Below are positions 46,361 through 54,993 of a DNA stretch of 64,000 nt, piece by piece. Each line of letters opens with the position of its first letter. Position 1 is the stretch's first letter. The notes below the pieces were generated by a model, which saw nothing but the letters and a program-made list of their open reading frames with translations, did no database searches and was not told the DNA's origin. Both the position numbers and the translations under genes were made by a program. Source of the stretch: Teichococcus aestuarii (GTDB lineage Bacteria > Pseudomonadota > Alphaproteobacteria > Acetobacterales > Acetobacteraceae); NCBI RefSeq assembly GCF_003116135.1, contig NZ_PDOA01000016.1, positions 1 through 64,000 on the forward strand, written 5' to 3'.

Positions 46361-47059
46361 TCAGGCAGCGGCGAAGAGCTGGGCCGGCATGGGCTGGGTG
46401 TTGTCCACCACCGCCTTCACGCCAGGCACCTGCGCGGCCAGCACCTTGAGCCCGCGCAGCACGGCCGCGCTGTTGCTGAAGCCGTGCAGCTCCACCACCC
46501 CGTCCTTCACGTCGACCAGGGTGAAGAAGGTGTCCGCCCAGGGCTCGCGCCGCATCGCCGCCAGCACGGCGCGGCGCAGCCGCTCGTCGGAATACTCGCC
46601 CGTCTCGGCCGGCGGCTCGACCAGCGCGCGCAGCAGGTCGGCGCGGCTGACGAGGCCGAGCAGCCGCTTCTCATGCGTCACCAGCACGCGGCGGATGCCC
46701 TTCTCCTCCATCATCGCCGCGATCTCGGAGACCGGCGTGGTGGGGGCGACGGTGACGACGTCGCGCGTCATCACGTCGGCGGCGGTGGCGCCGTGGCTGG
46801 CGGCGTAGCGGTCGGCCAGCCGGTCCATGTCGGTGAAGAGCTGGCGCAGCAGGCCCATCGGCTTGCCGTCGCCGCCCGTCAGGCGGCGGATCAGGTCCGC
46901 CTCGGTGACGATGCCGAGCAGCTTGCCATCGGCGCCCAGCACCGGCACGGCGGAGATGCCGCGCTCGGAGAGCAGGCGGGCGATGGCCAGCACCGGCGTC
47001 TCCGGCGGCACCGTCACCACATTCTCGGTCATCAGGTCCTTGGCGTTCAGCACGGTCAT
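46361..47059 (-). CDS. CBS-domain pair plus BON domain protein
   Basis: 232 residues. Two CBS repeats (about 7-60 and 92-147, each with the DLMTxNVVTV/ADVMTRDVVTV pattern) are followed by a BON-like segment (FFTLVDVKDGVVELHGFSNS, VPGVKAVVDN; about 180-222). It probably binds adenosine nucleotides and membrane or ligand through BON; such proteins are often induced under stress or low oxygen. A perfect FNR-type box lies 55 nt upstream. Confidence 0.9.
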   Translation of the reverse strand: MTVLNAKDLMTENVVTVPPETPVLAIARLLSERGISAVPVLGADGKLLGIVTEADLIRRLTGGDGKPMGLLRQLFTDMDRLADRYAASHGATAADVMTRDVVTVAPTTPVSEIAAMMEEKGIRRVLVTHEKRLLGLVSRADLLRALVEPPAETGEYSDERLRRAVLAAMRREPWADTFFTLVDVKDGVVELHGFSNSAAVLRGLKVLAAQVPGVKAVVDNTQPMPAQLFAAA

Positions 47060-47113
47060 GGCGGCTGCTCCTATCCGATGCGCCCATCATGCGCCCCGCC
47101 GGCCCGGCACGCC

Positions 47114-47127
47114 TTGATGCGCATCAA
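47114..47127. promoter_or_regulatory. FNR/Anr-type box, perfect TTGAT-N4-ATCAA palindrome
   Basis: TTGATGCGCATCAA is the FNR/FnrL consensus. It is 55 nt upstream of the CBS-BON start and 111 nt upstream of the divergent TAXI receptor. Activation of the CBS-BON gene at low oxygen is likely; effect on the other gene unclear. Confidence 0.6.
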
Positions 47128-47237
47128 TCGCGGCGCGGCCTTGGCATCCACCCTGGCGGATGCCCTGGATGAAGCTTCCACCGGGCCGCGCGGGCAGGAT
47201 AGGGTGCGGATACAGAACAAAATCAGGGAGGATTCCA

Positions 47238-48221
47238 ATGCCGAGGCTCGCACGCCGCAGCATCCTGGCCGGGCTGGCCGCCACCGGCGGCATGGCCGCC
47301 TTCGGGCGCGCCCGGGCGCAGGGCAGCCAGCAGCTCTCCATCGCCACCGGCACCACGGGCGGCGTCTACTACCCGCTGGGGGGCGGGCTGGCCAACCTGC
47401 TCTCGCGCTCCATCCCCGGCCTCTCCGCCACGGTGGAGGTGACGGGCGGCTCGGTGGCCAACCTGCAATTGCTGGGCGCGGGCCGCGCCGACCTCGTCTT
47501 CACTCAGGTGGATGCCGCGGTGGACGCGGTGCGCGGCAATGAGCGCTTCAAGGGCCGGCCCGTGGCGGCGCGCGCCATCGCGGTGCTCTACACCAACCGC
47601 ATGCAGGTGGTGACCACGGCGGCCAGCGGCATCACCAGCCTGGAGGGGATGAAGGGCAAGCGCATCTCCACCGGCGCCCCCGGCTCGGCCACCGAGGTGA
47701 TGGCCTTCCGCCTGCTGGAGGCCGCCGGGCTGGACCGCGACAAGGATTTCCGCGCCCGCGAGCGCCTCTCGCCCGCCGAGAGCACCAACGCGGTGAAGGA
47801 CGGCAAGCTCGACGCCTATTTCTTCGTCTCCGGCGTGCCGACCAGCGCCATCACCGACCTTGGCGCCTCGCCCGGCGTGCAGCTCGTGCTGATCGACCAC
47901 GACCAGTACGTGCCGCGCATCGTCGAGAAGCACGGGCCGGTCTATTTCCCCGAGGTGATCCCGGCCGGCACCTATCCGGGGCAGGCCACGGACAACCGGC
48001 AGATGTCGGTGGCCAACATCCTGGCGGTGCGCGAGGACATGCCGGAGGCGCAGGTCGCCGCCCTGCTCAAGGCCGCCTGGGAAGGGCGCGAGGAGCTGGG
48101 CCGGGTGCACGCCGAGGGCCGCAACTTCGCGCTCGCCGCGCAGAAGAGCGCCGCCGCCGGCATCCCCTGGCACAAGGCGGCCGAGGCCTTCTGGACGGCG
48201 CAGGGCGCGAAGCTGGCATGA
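47238..48221 (+). CDS. TAXI-family TRAP transporter solute receptor
   Basis: 327 residues. Signal peptide (to about 34) and the TAXI fold: SIATGTTGGVYYPLGGGLA, a Q-V-D segment after DLVFT, GKRISTGAPGSATEVMA. AGGGAGG 9-10 nt upstream fixes the start. 41 nt before a fused TRAP permease, so receptor and permease form a complete importer. TAXI receptors bind small organic acids or amino acids. Confidence 0.92.
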   Translation: MPRLARRSILAGLAATGGMAAFGRARAQGSQQLSIATGTTGGVYYPLGGGLANLLSRSIPGLSATVEVTGGSVANLQLLGAGRADLVFTQVDAAVDAVRGNERFKGRPVAARAIAVLYTNRMQVVTTAASGITSLEGMKGKRISTGAPGSATEVMAFRLLEAAGLDRDKDFRARERLSPAESTNAVKDGKLDAYFFVSGVPTSAITDLGASPGVQLVLIDHDQYVPRIVEKHGPVYFPEVIPAGTYPGQATDNRQMSVANILAVREDMPEAQVAALLKAAWEGREELGRVHAEGRNFALAAQKSAAAGIPWHKAAEAFWTAQGAKLA

Positions 48222-48262
48222 GGCCCCGCCTCCCTCCCGCGCCGGGCGGAGGCCGCGGCTGA

Positions 48263-50272
48263 ATGCAGCCCCCGCGCAACCCGCCGCTCCACAACCTGCC
48301 GCCGGAGATCGACCCCGCGTCGCTCGACCAGGGCACCGCCGCCCGGGTGGAGCGGCTGATCGAGGAGGAGGAGGGCGTGCAGAACCGCTTCGGCGGGCTG
48401 CTCGGCCACGCGGCCACCCTCCTCGCCGTGGCGATGAGCCTGTTCCACCTCTGGGCCGCCTGGGACATCGTGCCCACCACCACGCTGCGCTTCGTGCATG
48501 TGGGCTTCGCGCTGGCCATCGGCTTCTTCCTGTTCCCCCTCTCCCGCCGCTTCCGCGACCGGCTGATGCTGTGGGACCTGGCGCTGATCGGCCTCGGCCT
48601 GTTCTGCACCTGGTACCTGATCGCTGGCGGCGACGACCTGCTCGACCGCTACGTCTTCCCCGAGCCGATGGACCTGGTGGTGGGCTGGCTGCTGGTGGCG
48701 CTGGTGCTGGAGGCCACGCGCCGCACCACGGGCTGGATCATGCCCGCCGTGGCCATCGCCTTCATGCTCTATGCCTTCTGGGGCAACCACCTGCCCGCGC
48801 CCTGGACCCACCGGGGCTACGACACCACCCGCCTGATCCCGCACCTGACCATCACGCTGGACGGCATCTTCGGCACGGCGGTGGATGTCTCGGCCACGCT
48901 GATCATCCTGTTCACCATCTACGGCGCCATCCTGCAGGGCAGCGGGGCGGGCAAGTTCTTCGTCGATTTCAGCTTCGCGCTCACGGGGGGCAAGCCGACC
49001 AGCGCCGGGCGCACGGTGGTGCTCTCCTCCTTCCTGCTGGGCGGCCCCTCGGGCTCGGGCGTCGCCACCACCGTGACGCTCGGCACCGTGGCCTGGCCGA
49101 TGATGAAGCGCGTCGGCTACCGCCCCGACGATGCCGGCGGGCTGCTGGCGGCGGGCGGGCTGGGGGCCATCATCTCGCCGCCCGTGCTGGGCGCGGCGGC
49201 CTTCCTGATCGCGGAATACCTCAAGCTCGGCTATCTCGACGTGCTGCGCATGGCGGCGATCCCGACCGTGCTCTACTACGCCTCCCTCCTGTTCATGGTG
49301 GAGCTGGACCAGCGCCGCCTCGGCGCCGTGCCGCCGCTGGAGGCCATGGCGGTGACGCCGGCCGGAGAGCTGGCGCGGCGCTACGGCTTCCACTTCTCCT
49401 CGCTCGTCGCCATCGTGGTGTTCATGGCGCTGGGCTACAGCGCGACGCTGGCCGTGCTCTACGCCATGGGGGTGGCGGTGGTGCTCTCCTTCCTGCGGGC
49501 GGAGACGGCGATGGTGCCGCGCCGGCTGGTCACGGCGCTGGCCTCGGGCGCCATCCAGGCGGTGGGCATCGCCGCCACCTGCGCCTGCGCCGGCATCATC
49601 GTGGGCTGCATCACCCTCACCGGGCTGGGGCTGAAATTCTCCGAGATCGCCATCCAGGCGGCGGGCGGCTCCCTGGTGGTCACGGCGCTCTACACGGCGC
49701 TGATCGTCTGGATCGTCGGCCTCGCGGTGCCGGTGACGGCCAGCTACATCATCTCGGCCGTGGTGGCGGCGCCGGCGCTGATGAAGCTCGGCGTGCCGGA
49801 CTACGCGGCGCACATGTTCGTCTTCTACTACGCCGTGCTGTCCGAGGTCTCGCCGCCCACCGCGCTCTCGCCCTTCGCCGCCGCCGCCATCACCGGCGCC
49901 GGCCCCTACCGCACCACCTTGCAGGCCTGGAAATACACCCTGCCCGCCTTCGTGCTGCCCTTCGTCTTCGTCACCGACCCGGAGGGGGTGGGGCTGCTGC
50001 TCTCGCTCACCCCGCAGATGACATGGGCGGACGTGGCGTGGCAGGTGGTGCTGGCGGCGCTCGGCCTCGCCGCGCTGGCGGCCGGCTGCCAGGGCCAGGC
50101 GCGCCGGCCGCTCGGCCTGCCGGAGCGGCTGGGCTTCGTCGCGGCGGGTCTGCTGCTGGTGTTCCCGGCGCTGCTGGACGGGCTGCTACCCGCGCCGCAC
50201 TGGCTGGGCCTCGGCCTCGCCGGCGCGCTGCTGCTGCCGCAGTTCCGCGTGCCCGCCCGCCCCGTGCTGTAG
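48263..50272 (+). CDS. TRAP transporter permease, fused small (Q) and large (M) subunits
   Basis: 669 residues with roughly 16-18 membrane helices. The first four correspond to the small subunit and the rest to the large DctM-like subunit (LLGGPSGSGVATTVTLGTVA, PPVLGAAAFLIAEYL). Such 4TM+12TM fusions always pair with TAXI receptors, as here. A Na+ gradient drives uptake. A terminator follows at 50286. Confidence 0.93.
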   Translation: MQPPRNPPLHNLPPEIDPASLDQGTAARVERLIEEEEGVQNRFGGLLGHAATLLAVAMSLFHLWAAWDIVPTTTLRFVHVGFALAIGFFLFPLSRRFRDRLMLWDLALIGLGLFCTWYLIAGGDDLLDRYVFPEPMDLVVGWLLVALVLEATRRTTGWIMPAVAIAFMLYAFWGNHLPAPWTHRGYDTTRLIPHLTITLDGIFGTAVDVSATLIILFTIYGAILQGSGAGKFFVDFSFALTGGKPTSAGRTVVLSSFLLGGPSGSGVATTVTLGTVAWPMMKRVGYRPDDAGGLLAAGGLGAIISPPVLGAAAFLIAEYLKLGYLDVLRMAAIPTVLYYASLLFMVELDQRRLGAVPPLEAMAVTPAGELARRYGFHFSSLVAIVVFMALGYSATLAVLYAMGVAVVLSFLRAETAMVPRRLVTALASGAIQAVGIAATCACAGIIVGCITLTGLGLKFSEIAIQAAGGSLVVTALYTALIVWIVGLAVPVTASYIISAVVAAPALMKLGVPDYAAHMFVFYYAVLSEVSPPTALSPFAAAAITGAGPYRTTLQAWKYTLPAFVLPFVFVTDPEGVGLLLSLTPQMTWADVAWQVVLAALGLAALAAGCQGQARRPLGLPERLGFVAAGLLLVFPALLDGLLPAPHWLGLGLAGALLLPQFRVPARPVL

Positions 50273-50285
50273 CCGGGCGCCGAAG

Positions 50286-50321
50286 GGGCCCGGGGAATTC
50301 CTCTCCCCGGGTCCCGCTTTT
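50286..50321 (+). terminator. Rho-independent terminator after the TRAP permease
   Basis: Hairpin of about 11 bp with one mismatch (50286-50296 with 50304-50314), then a GCTTTTC run at 50316-50322. Confidence 0.6.
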
Positions 50322-50379
50322 CCTGGCGGCCTGGCGCCTTAACCATTATCACGTTCCCGTGATTGTTGAGGCGATCGGC

Positions 50380-51003
50380 ATGCGCGCCCTGCTCGGCCTT
50401 CTCCTGCTGCTGCCCGGCTGTGCCCTGCCCGGCTTCGTCGGCGACGCCCTGGGGCTGGGTCGCGAGCCCCTGCCGCCCCTGGCGGAGGCGGACACCACCC
50501 TGCCCGCCCCGCCCGACGGCACGCCCGCGCTGCGGCTGCAATGGGCCGGGGGGCAGGCGCTGGCGGTGCTGGTCGAGCAGCATGGCGAGCGGCGGATGTG
50601 GCGCAGCGCCGGCGGGCTGGTGGTGGCCACCGAGGGGGGGCGCATCACCGCCACCGCCGGGCTGCGGGAATGGATCGCCGGCAGCCGCCTGGACGGGGCG
50701 GACCCGCTGGAGGAACCGCTGGAGCTCGCCGCCCGCCCCGCCACGCTGCGCCGGCAGCTGGACCTGATGCGGGCGGACCGGGCGCCGCAGGGCATGCGCT
50801 TCGGCCTCTCCCTCACCTGCCGGCTGGGCGCCGCCCGGCGGGAGGCGGTGCTGCTGGTGAGCGAACAGTGCCGCGGCGGCGGCGCCGCCTTCACCAACCG
50901 CTACTGGGCGGACCCGGCCACGGGCGGCATCTGGCGCTCCGAGCAATGGGTGGGCGAGGCCGGCATGCTGCGGCTGGAGGTGGTCACGCCGCCTTCCAGC
51001 TGA
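50380..51003 (+). CDS. YjbF/GfcB-like lipoprotein
   Basis: 207 residues. Lipobox LLPGC at about 11-15, so a signal-peptidase-II lipoprotein. The pattern ALAVLVEQHGERRMWRSAGGLVVATEGGRI and the GLREWIAGSRLDGADPL region resemble the YjbF/GfcB family linked to exopolysaccharide export. Family assignment is tentative. Its 3' end overlaps that of the converging WecA-like gene by 20 nt. Confidence 0.7.
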   Translation: MRALLGLLLLLPGCALPGFVGDALGLGREPLPPLAEADTTLPAPPDGTPALRLQWAGGQALAVLVEQHGERRMWRSAGGLVVATEGGRITATAGLREWIAGSRLDGADPLEEPLELAARPATLRRQLDLMRADRAPQGMRFGLSLTCRLGAARREAVLLVSEQCRGGGAAFTNRYWADPATGGIWRSEQWVGEAGMLRLEVVTPPSS

Positions 51004-52042
51004 GGCCGGCGCGGCGCGCCCGCGCCACCACATAGGCCAGCCACAGCAGTTGCACCGCCAGCGGCGGCAGGATGATGAGCGGCTTCAGGCCCGGCGCCAG
51101 CCGCAGGAAGAGCAGCGCCAGCGCCACGTGGAAGGCGGCGAAGCCCCAGTGCAGCGCCGCGACGGCGCGCACGGAAAGCCCGCTGCGCTGCGCCATCTGG
51201 AACAGGTGGGTGCGGTGCGGGGCGCTGACGCGCTCGCCCATCCAGGCACGGCGCAGCAGGGTGAAGCCGGTGTCGAACAGCACGGCGAAGAGCAGCAGCG
51301 GCACCAGCAGGAAGGAGAGCTGCGCCACGTCCAGCCGCGCCGCCGCCACCCCCAGCACCGCCAGCATGAAGCCCAGGAACTGGCTGCCGACATCGCCCAT
51401 GAAGATGCGCGCCGGGTGCAGGTTGAAGGGCAGGAAGCCCAGCACCCCCGCGCCCAGGATCAGGCAGGCGGCGTAGATGAACCAGGCGCCCTGCAGCACC
51501 CCGATCAGGCCGAGCCCGGCGCAGACCACCAGCACCGTGCCGCCCACCAGCCCGTCCAGCCCGTCCATGAAGTTGAGGGCGTTGGTGCAGGCGATGATCC
51601 AGAACAGCGTGGCCAGCGTGCCGAGCGGCCCCAGCTCCACCACGCCGTACCAGGGGATGGCGAACTGCGTCATGACCAGTCCGCTGGCCACCGCCACCAG
51701 CGCCGCCAGCCCCTGCGCCGCCAGCTTCACGACGAAGCGGAAATCCCGCATGTCGTCCAGCAGCGCCACCACCCCGATCGCCACCGCCGCCAGGATGACG
51801 CCGATGAAGCGGTCATCGGCCATGCGGGCGAAGTCGGCCACGCGGTAGAGCACCAGCATGCCCACCACGAAGGCGCAGACGATGCCGACGCCGCCGCCCT
51901 TCGGCGTGGGGCGGCTGTGCGCCTTGCGGTGGTCCGGGTGGTCGAGGATCGGCCGCGCGATCATCAGCCGCACCAGCAGCGCCGAGATGACGGCGAGGCC
52001 GGCGCCGAAGGCGAGATGTTGCAGGAAGGCGTGGAGGGTCAT
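50984..52042 (-). CDS. Undecaprenyl-phosphate sugar-phosphate transferase (WecA/MraY type)
   Basis: 352 residues with about eleven helices. Metal-binding D-D in VVALLDDMRDFRF, then NALNFMDGLDGL and IFMGDVGS, and the PHRTHLFQ loop, are conserved across the MraY/WecA family. It transfers a sugar-1-phosphate to undecaprenyl phosphate and starts an O-antigen or exopolysaccharide unit; which sugar is unclear. Overlaps the 3' end of the YjbF-like gene. Confidence 0.9.
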   Translation of the reverse strand: MTLHAFLQHLAFGAGLAVISALLVRLMIARPILDHPDHRKAHSRPTPKGGGVGIVCAFVVGMLVLYRVADFARMADDRFIGVILAAVAIGVVALLDDMRDFRFVVKLAAQGLAALVAVASGLVMTQFAIPWYGVVELGPLGTLATLFWIIACTNALNFMDGLDGLVGGTVLVVCAGLGLIGVLQGAWFIYAACLILGAGVLGFLPFNLHPARIFMGDVGSQFLGFMLAVLGVAAARLDVAQLSFLLVPLLLFAVLFDTGFTLLRRAWMGERVSAPHRTHLFQMAQRSGLSVRAVAALHWGFAAFHVALALLFLRLAPGLKPLIILPPLAVQLLWLAYVVARARRAGLSWKAA

Positions 52043-52102
52043 TCACGGGTGCCCGGGCTGTCGCGGGGGGCCTCGTGCGGGCGGTGGAAGGCTGGGTCAA
52101 GG

Positions 52103-52140
52103 CCAGGGGAAGGAATTCCCCTGGACCCCTTCTTTTTTTT
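52103..52140. repeat. Palindrome followed by a T run
   Basis: CCAGGGGAA/TTCCCCTGG stem (52103-52111 with 52116-52124) is followed by TTC and an eight-T run (52133-52140). It lies between two minus-strand genes. Its U tract faces the plus strand, where no gene ends. Confidence 0.55.
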
Positions 52141-52149
52141 GATCCGTTT

Positions 52150-52911
52150 TCAGGCGCGCAGGCGGCCGGGGTCCAGCGTGGCGTAGATGTCGCCGGAATT
52201 GGCCGAATCGGGCAGCGCCTCCAGCCAGCGCGCCAGGGTGCCGGCATGCACCGGGCCGGGCAGCACGAAGGCGGCCTCCTCGCCCAGGCAGGCGTTGAAG
52301 TGGTAGTCGCCCAGACCTTCCACCGCCTCCAGCGCCTCCAGCGCCACGCGCCGCTGGTGGGTGGTGAACTCGAAGGAGAGGCTGCGCACCGGCGCGGAGA
52401 GGCCAGCGAGCGCGCTGGCCTCGTAGCCCTCCACGTCGATCTTGATGAAGTGCGGCGTGCCATGCGCCGCGATCAGCGCATCCAGCGTGGTGACGGGCAG
52501 GCTGATGGCGCCGTCCCACACCTGGCCCCGCCAGCCCTCCGCCCCCTCGGCGGCGGCGATGAAGGCTTCCGAGGCGGTGGCCACGGTGGGGTTGGCGCTG
52601 TTCAGGTGCAGCCGCCCGCTGCCCGGCTGGCTGCCCACCAGGGACTGCACCAGCGCCACCTTCCCGTCCCGCCCGAACAGGCGGCGCAGCAGGCGGGCCA
52701 GCCCCGGCTGCGGCTCCACCGCCACGGCGGCGGCGCCGAGCCGGCGGAAGCTCGCCGTGCGGTCGCCCACATGGGCGCCGATGTCGAAGCCCAGCTCCCC
52801 CGCGCCCAGGAAGCGGCCGAGGAAGCCGTCCAGCACCGCCGCCCGGCCGGGGGCGTAGTAGGTGCGCAGCGAGCGGCCGATGGCGCGCGCCCGGGGGGCC
52901 AGCGTGCTCAT
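52150..52911 (-). CDS. FkbM-family methyltransferase
   Basis: 253 residues. SAM-binding FDIGAHVGDRTASFRRLGA (about 42-60) and the FkbM hallmark HFIKIDVEGYE are present. FkbM enzymes O-methylate sugars or other metabolites; the acceptor is unknown. Overlaps the preceding VOC gene (ATGA). Third gene of a GST-VOC-FkbM operon and next to a polysaccharide-initiating transferase, so a glycan role is possible. Confidence 0.88.
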   Translation of the reverse strand: MSTLAPRARAIGRSLRTYYAPGRAAVLDGFLGRFLGAGELGFDIGAHVGDRTASFRRLGAAAVAVEPQPGLARLLRRLFGRDGKVALVQSLVGSQPGSGRLHLNSANPTVATASEAFIAAAEGAEGWRGQVWDGAISLPVTTLDALIAAHGTPHFIKIDVEGYEASALAGLSAPVRSLSFEFTTHQRRVALEALEAVEGLGDYHFNACLGEEAAFVLPGPVHAGTLARWLEALPDSANSGDIYATLDPGRLRA

Positions 52912-53804
52912 GCGGCGAAGACCAGGGCGGTGCCGCCGGCCAAGTCCGGAGGCACCATCAGCCCGCCCGGAACCGGGCGCAGCGCGTCGCCGGCGATGCG
53001 GCGGATGGCGGCGTTGCCGTCATCGGTGCGCAGCACGCAGCCGGCCAGGAAGGGCAGCGCCGGGGCCTTCACCCCTGGCAGCACCTGCCCCAGCGCCTCG
53101 GGCGGCAGGATGCGCAGCCGCCCCTGCGGCAGCGGCAGGGCATAGCCGCCGGCCGGGTCCGGCTCCAGCGGGTGGCCGGTGAGGCGCGAGAGGGCGGCGG
53201 CACTCACCGCCGGCACCTCCGCCACCAGGATGGCGGCCTCCAGCGCCACGGCGCGGTTGGGGTGTTCCAGCCAGCGCGGCTGCCAGAGCAGCTCCGGCGT
53301 CAGGTGCTGGATCAGTTGCAGCCGGCCTTCCGGCGCGTCCGGCAGCGGCAGGCGGGCGAAGCGGGCGCGCGGCCCCTTGGGGTCGTCCACCGGCCGCTCC
53401 AGATGCGCCACGCCGGGGATGTCGAGCCCCGCGCGGCGCAGGCGCTCCAGCTCGGCCTCCGCGTCCCCGATGCCGAAGGCGACGATGTGCATCCCGGTGT
53501 AGCGGGCCAGGAACGCGCCGATGCGGTTGTCGAACCGCTCTGGCTCCAGGATGGCCAGCAGCTCCAGATAGCCCTGGCGCAGCATGGCGCAGCGGTTGCC
53601 GGTGGCGAAGGGCTCCACCGGATCGCCCGGATGGCGGCGGCCGGATTGCCGCGCGACAGGGGTGAGGTGGAAGCCCAGCGCCTCATAGGCCGCCCAGAGC
53701 CCCGGGCCGTCGCGCGTGCAGACGCCGATGTGGTCGAGCGTCGCGGCGCCAGAGGGGACGCCAGAGGGGGCGCCGGAGGGGGGGGCGGAGGGGGCGCCGC
53801 TCAT
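52908..53804 (-). CDS. VOC/glyoxalase-like protein
   Basis: 298 residues. A glyoxalase-like fold (LDHIGVCTRDGPGLWAAYEA; HIVAFGIGDAEAEL) of the larger Glyoxalase_3 type. The first 20 residues are a 12-nt-periodic SGAP repeat (SGAP-SAPP-SGAP-SGVP). Start at the ATG overlapping the GST stop. Metal-dependent activity is expected but the substrate is unknown. Second gene of the GST-VOC-FkbM operon. Confidence 0.85.
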   Translation of the reverse strand: MSGAPSAPPSGAPSGVPSGAATLDHIGVCTRDGPGLWAAYEALGFHLTPVARQSGRRHPGDPVEPFATGNRCAMLRQGYLELLAILEPERFDNRIGAFLARYTGMHIVAFGIGDAEAELERLRRAGLDIPGVAHLERPVDDPKGPRARFARLPLPDAPEGRLQLIQHLTPELLWQPRWLEHPNRAVALEAAILVAEVPAVSAAALSRLTGHPLEPDPAGGYALPLPQGRLRILPPEALGQVLPGVKAPALPFLAGCVLRTDDGNAAIRRIAGDALRPVPGGLMVPPDLAGGTALVFAA

Positions 53805-54460
53805 GCGGAAGGTGCCTGCTCGTATTTCGGCAGGCGCCAGGCCGCGGGCTCGGCGGCGGCCTCGTCGTACCAGCGGCGCATCAGCGGGTGGTTGCGCACG
53901 GCCTGCACATAGGCGCGGCTGGTCTCGGAAAGCTCCGGCTCCCAGGTGAGGAAGCGGCAGGCGACGGGGGCGAACATCGCGTCCACCGCGCCGAACTTCT
54001 CGCCGAACAGGAAGGGCCCGCCCGAATCGAGCAGCGCCTCGCGCCAGATCGCCTCGATGCGGGCGATGTCGGCCAGCGCCTCGGGTGTCCGGCCCTGGCC
54101 GGGGAAGCGGTTGAGGATGCTCATCGGCATGGCCATGCGCAGGCCACGGAAGCCGGCATGCATCTCGGCGGCGATGCTGCGGGCCTGGGCGCGCGCGGCG
54201 CGATCGGCGGGCCAGAGGCCGGGCGCCAGCTCGGCGCAGTACTCGACGATGGCCAGGCTTTCCCACACCCGGCAGCCGCGATGCTCCAGATAGGGTACCA
54301 TCCCGGCGGGGGTGGCCTGCTTCACCGCCTCGGTGGCGCCGCCGGCGAGCGGGATCACCACCTCCGTCACGTCGAGCGCGGCCAGCCGCACGGCCAGCCA
54401 GCCGCGCAGCGACCAGGAGGAATACATCTTGGTGCCGATGACGAGACGGCCTTCCGCCAT
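53801..54460 (-). CDS. Glutathione S-transferase family protein
   Basis: 219 residues. Thioredoxin-like N-terminal domain (LVIGTKMYSSWSLRGWLAVR, TPAGMVPYLEH, ESLAIVEY) and an all-helical C-terminal domain. Conjugates or isomerises with glutathione; resembles maleylacetoacetate-isomerase-like or Zeta/Omega bacterial GSTs only loosely. First gene of an operon, overlapping the VOC gene. Confidence 0.9.
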   Translation of the reverse strand: MAEGRLVIGTKMYSSWSLRGWLAVRLAALDVTEVVIPLAGGATEAVKQATPAGMVPYLEHRGCRVWESLAIVEYCAELAPGLWPADRAARAQARSIAAEMHAGFRGLRMAMPMSILNRFPGQGRTPEALADIARIEAIWREALLDSGGPFLFGEKFGAVDAMFAPVACRFLTWEPELSETSRAYVQAVRNHPLMRRWYDEAAAEPAAWRLPKYEQAPSA

Positions 54461-54544
54461 GAACCGCGCCCCTTGTTCTCTGGAAACCGGACGCAGCCTA
54501 GGCCGGGGCGGGGGCGCGGTGAAGCCGCCCCCGCGTCCGCGGGC

Positions 54545-54943
54545 TCAGGCCAGGGCGGCGGGGCCGCGGCAGACGAAGGCGAGCTTGTTGCCGTCCGGGT
54601 CCCGCGCATAGGCCCCGTAGAAATCGGGCGCGTAGCGGGGGCGCAGCCCGGGCGCGCCCTCATCCGTGCCGCCCAGCGCCAGCGCCAGGCGGTGCAGCTC
54701 CCGCACCAGCGCCGTGCTGGGCGCGCGGAAGGCCAGCATGGCGCCGTTGCCCCGCGTGGCCGGGCCGCCATCGAAGGGCTTGCCGACATAGAGGAAGGGC
54801 GCGGCGGGGTCCTGCGGCACGGCCCAGGAGGCGCCGTCCTCCCCCGTCCAGCGCCGCACATGGCCGAGCGGGGCCAGCAGCGCGTCGTAGAAGCGGAGGG
54901 CGCGGGCGAGGTCGCTCGTCCCCAGCGTGGCGTAGTCGAACAT
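54545..54943 (-). CDS. VOC/glyoxalase-bleomycin-resistance protein
   Basis: 132 residues, a single VOC module: MFDYATLGTSDLARALRFYDAL at the start and YGAYARDPDGNKLAFVCRG at the end, where metal ligands normally lie. It may isomerise, cleave or bind small molecules; no substrate can be named. Stands between the FNR-like reductase and the GST operon, same strand. Confidence 0.88.
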   Translation of the reverse strand: MFDYATLGTSDLARALRFYDALLAPLGHVRRWTGEDGASWAVPQDPAAPFLYVGKPFDGGPATRGNGAMLAFRAPSTALVRELHRLALALGGTDEGAPGLRPRYAPDFYGAYARDPDGNKLAFVCRGPAALA

Positions 54944-54993
54944 CGGCCGGTCTCCCTGTCCGTGCATTCCTGGCCCCGCGGCGCGCCCGGCCC

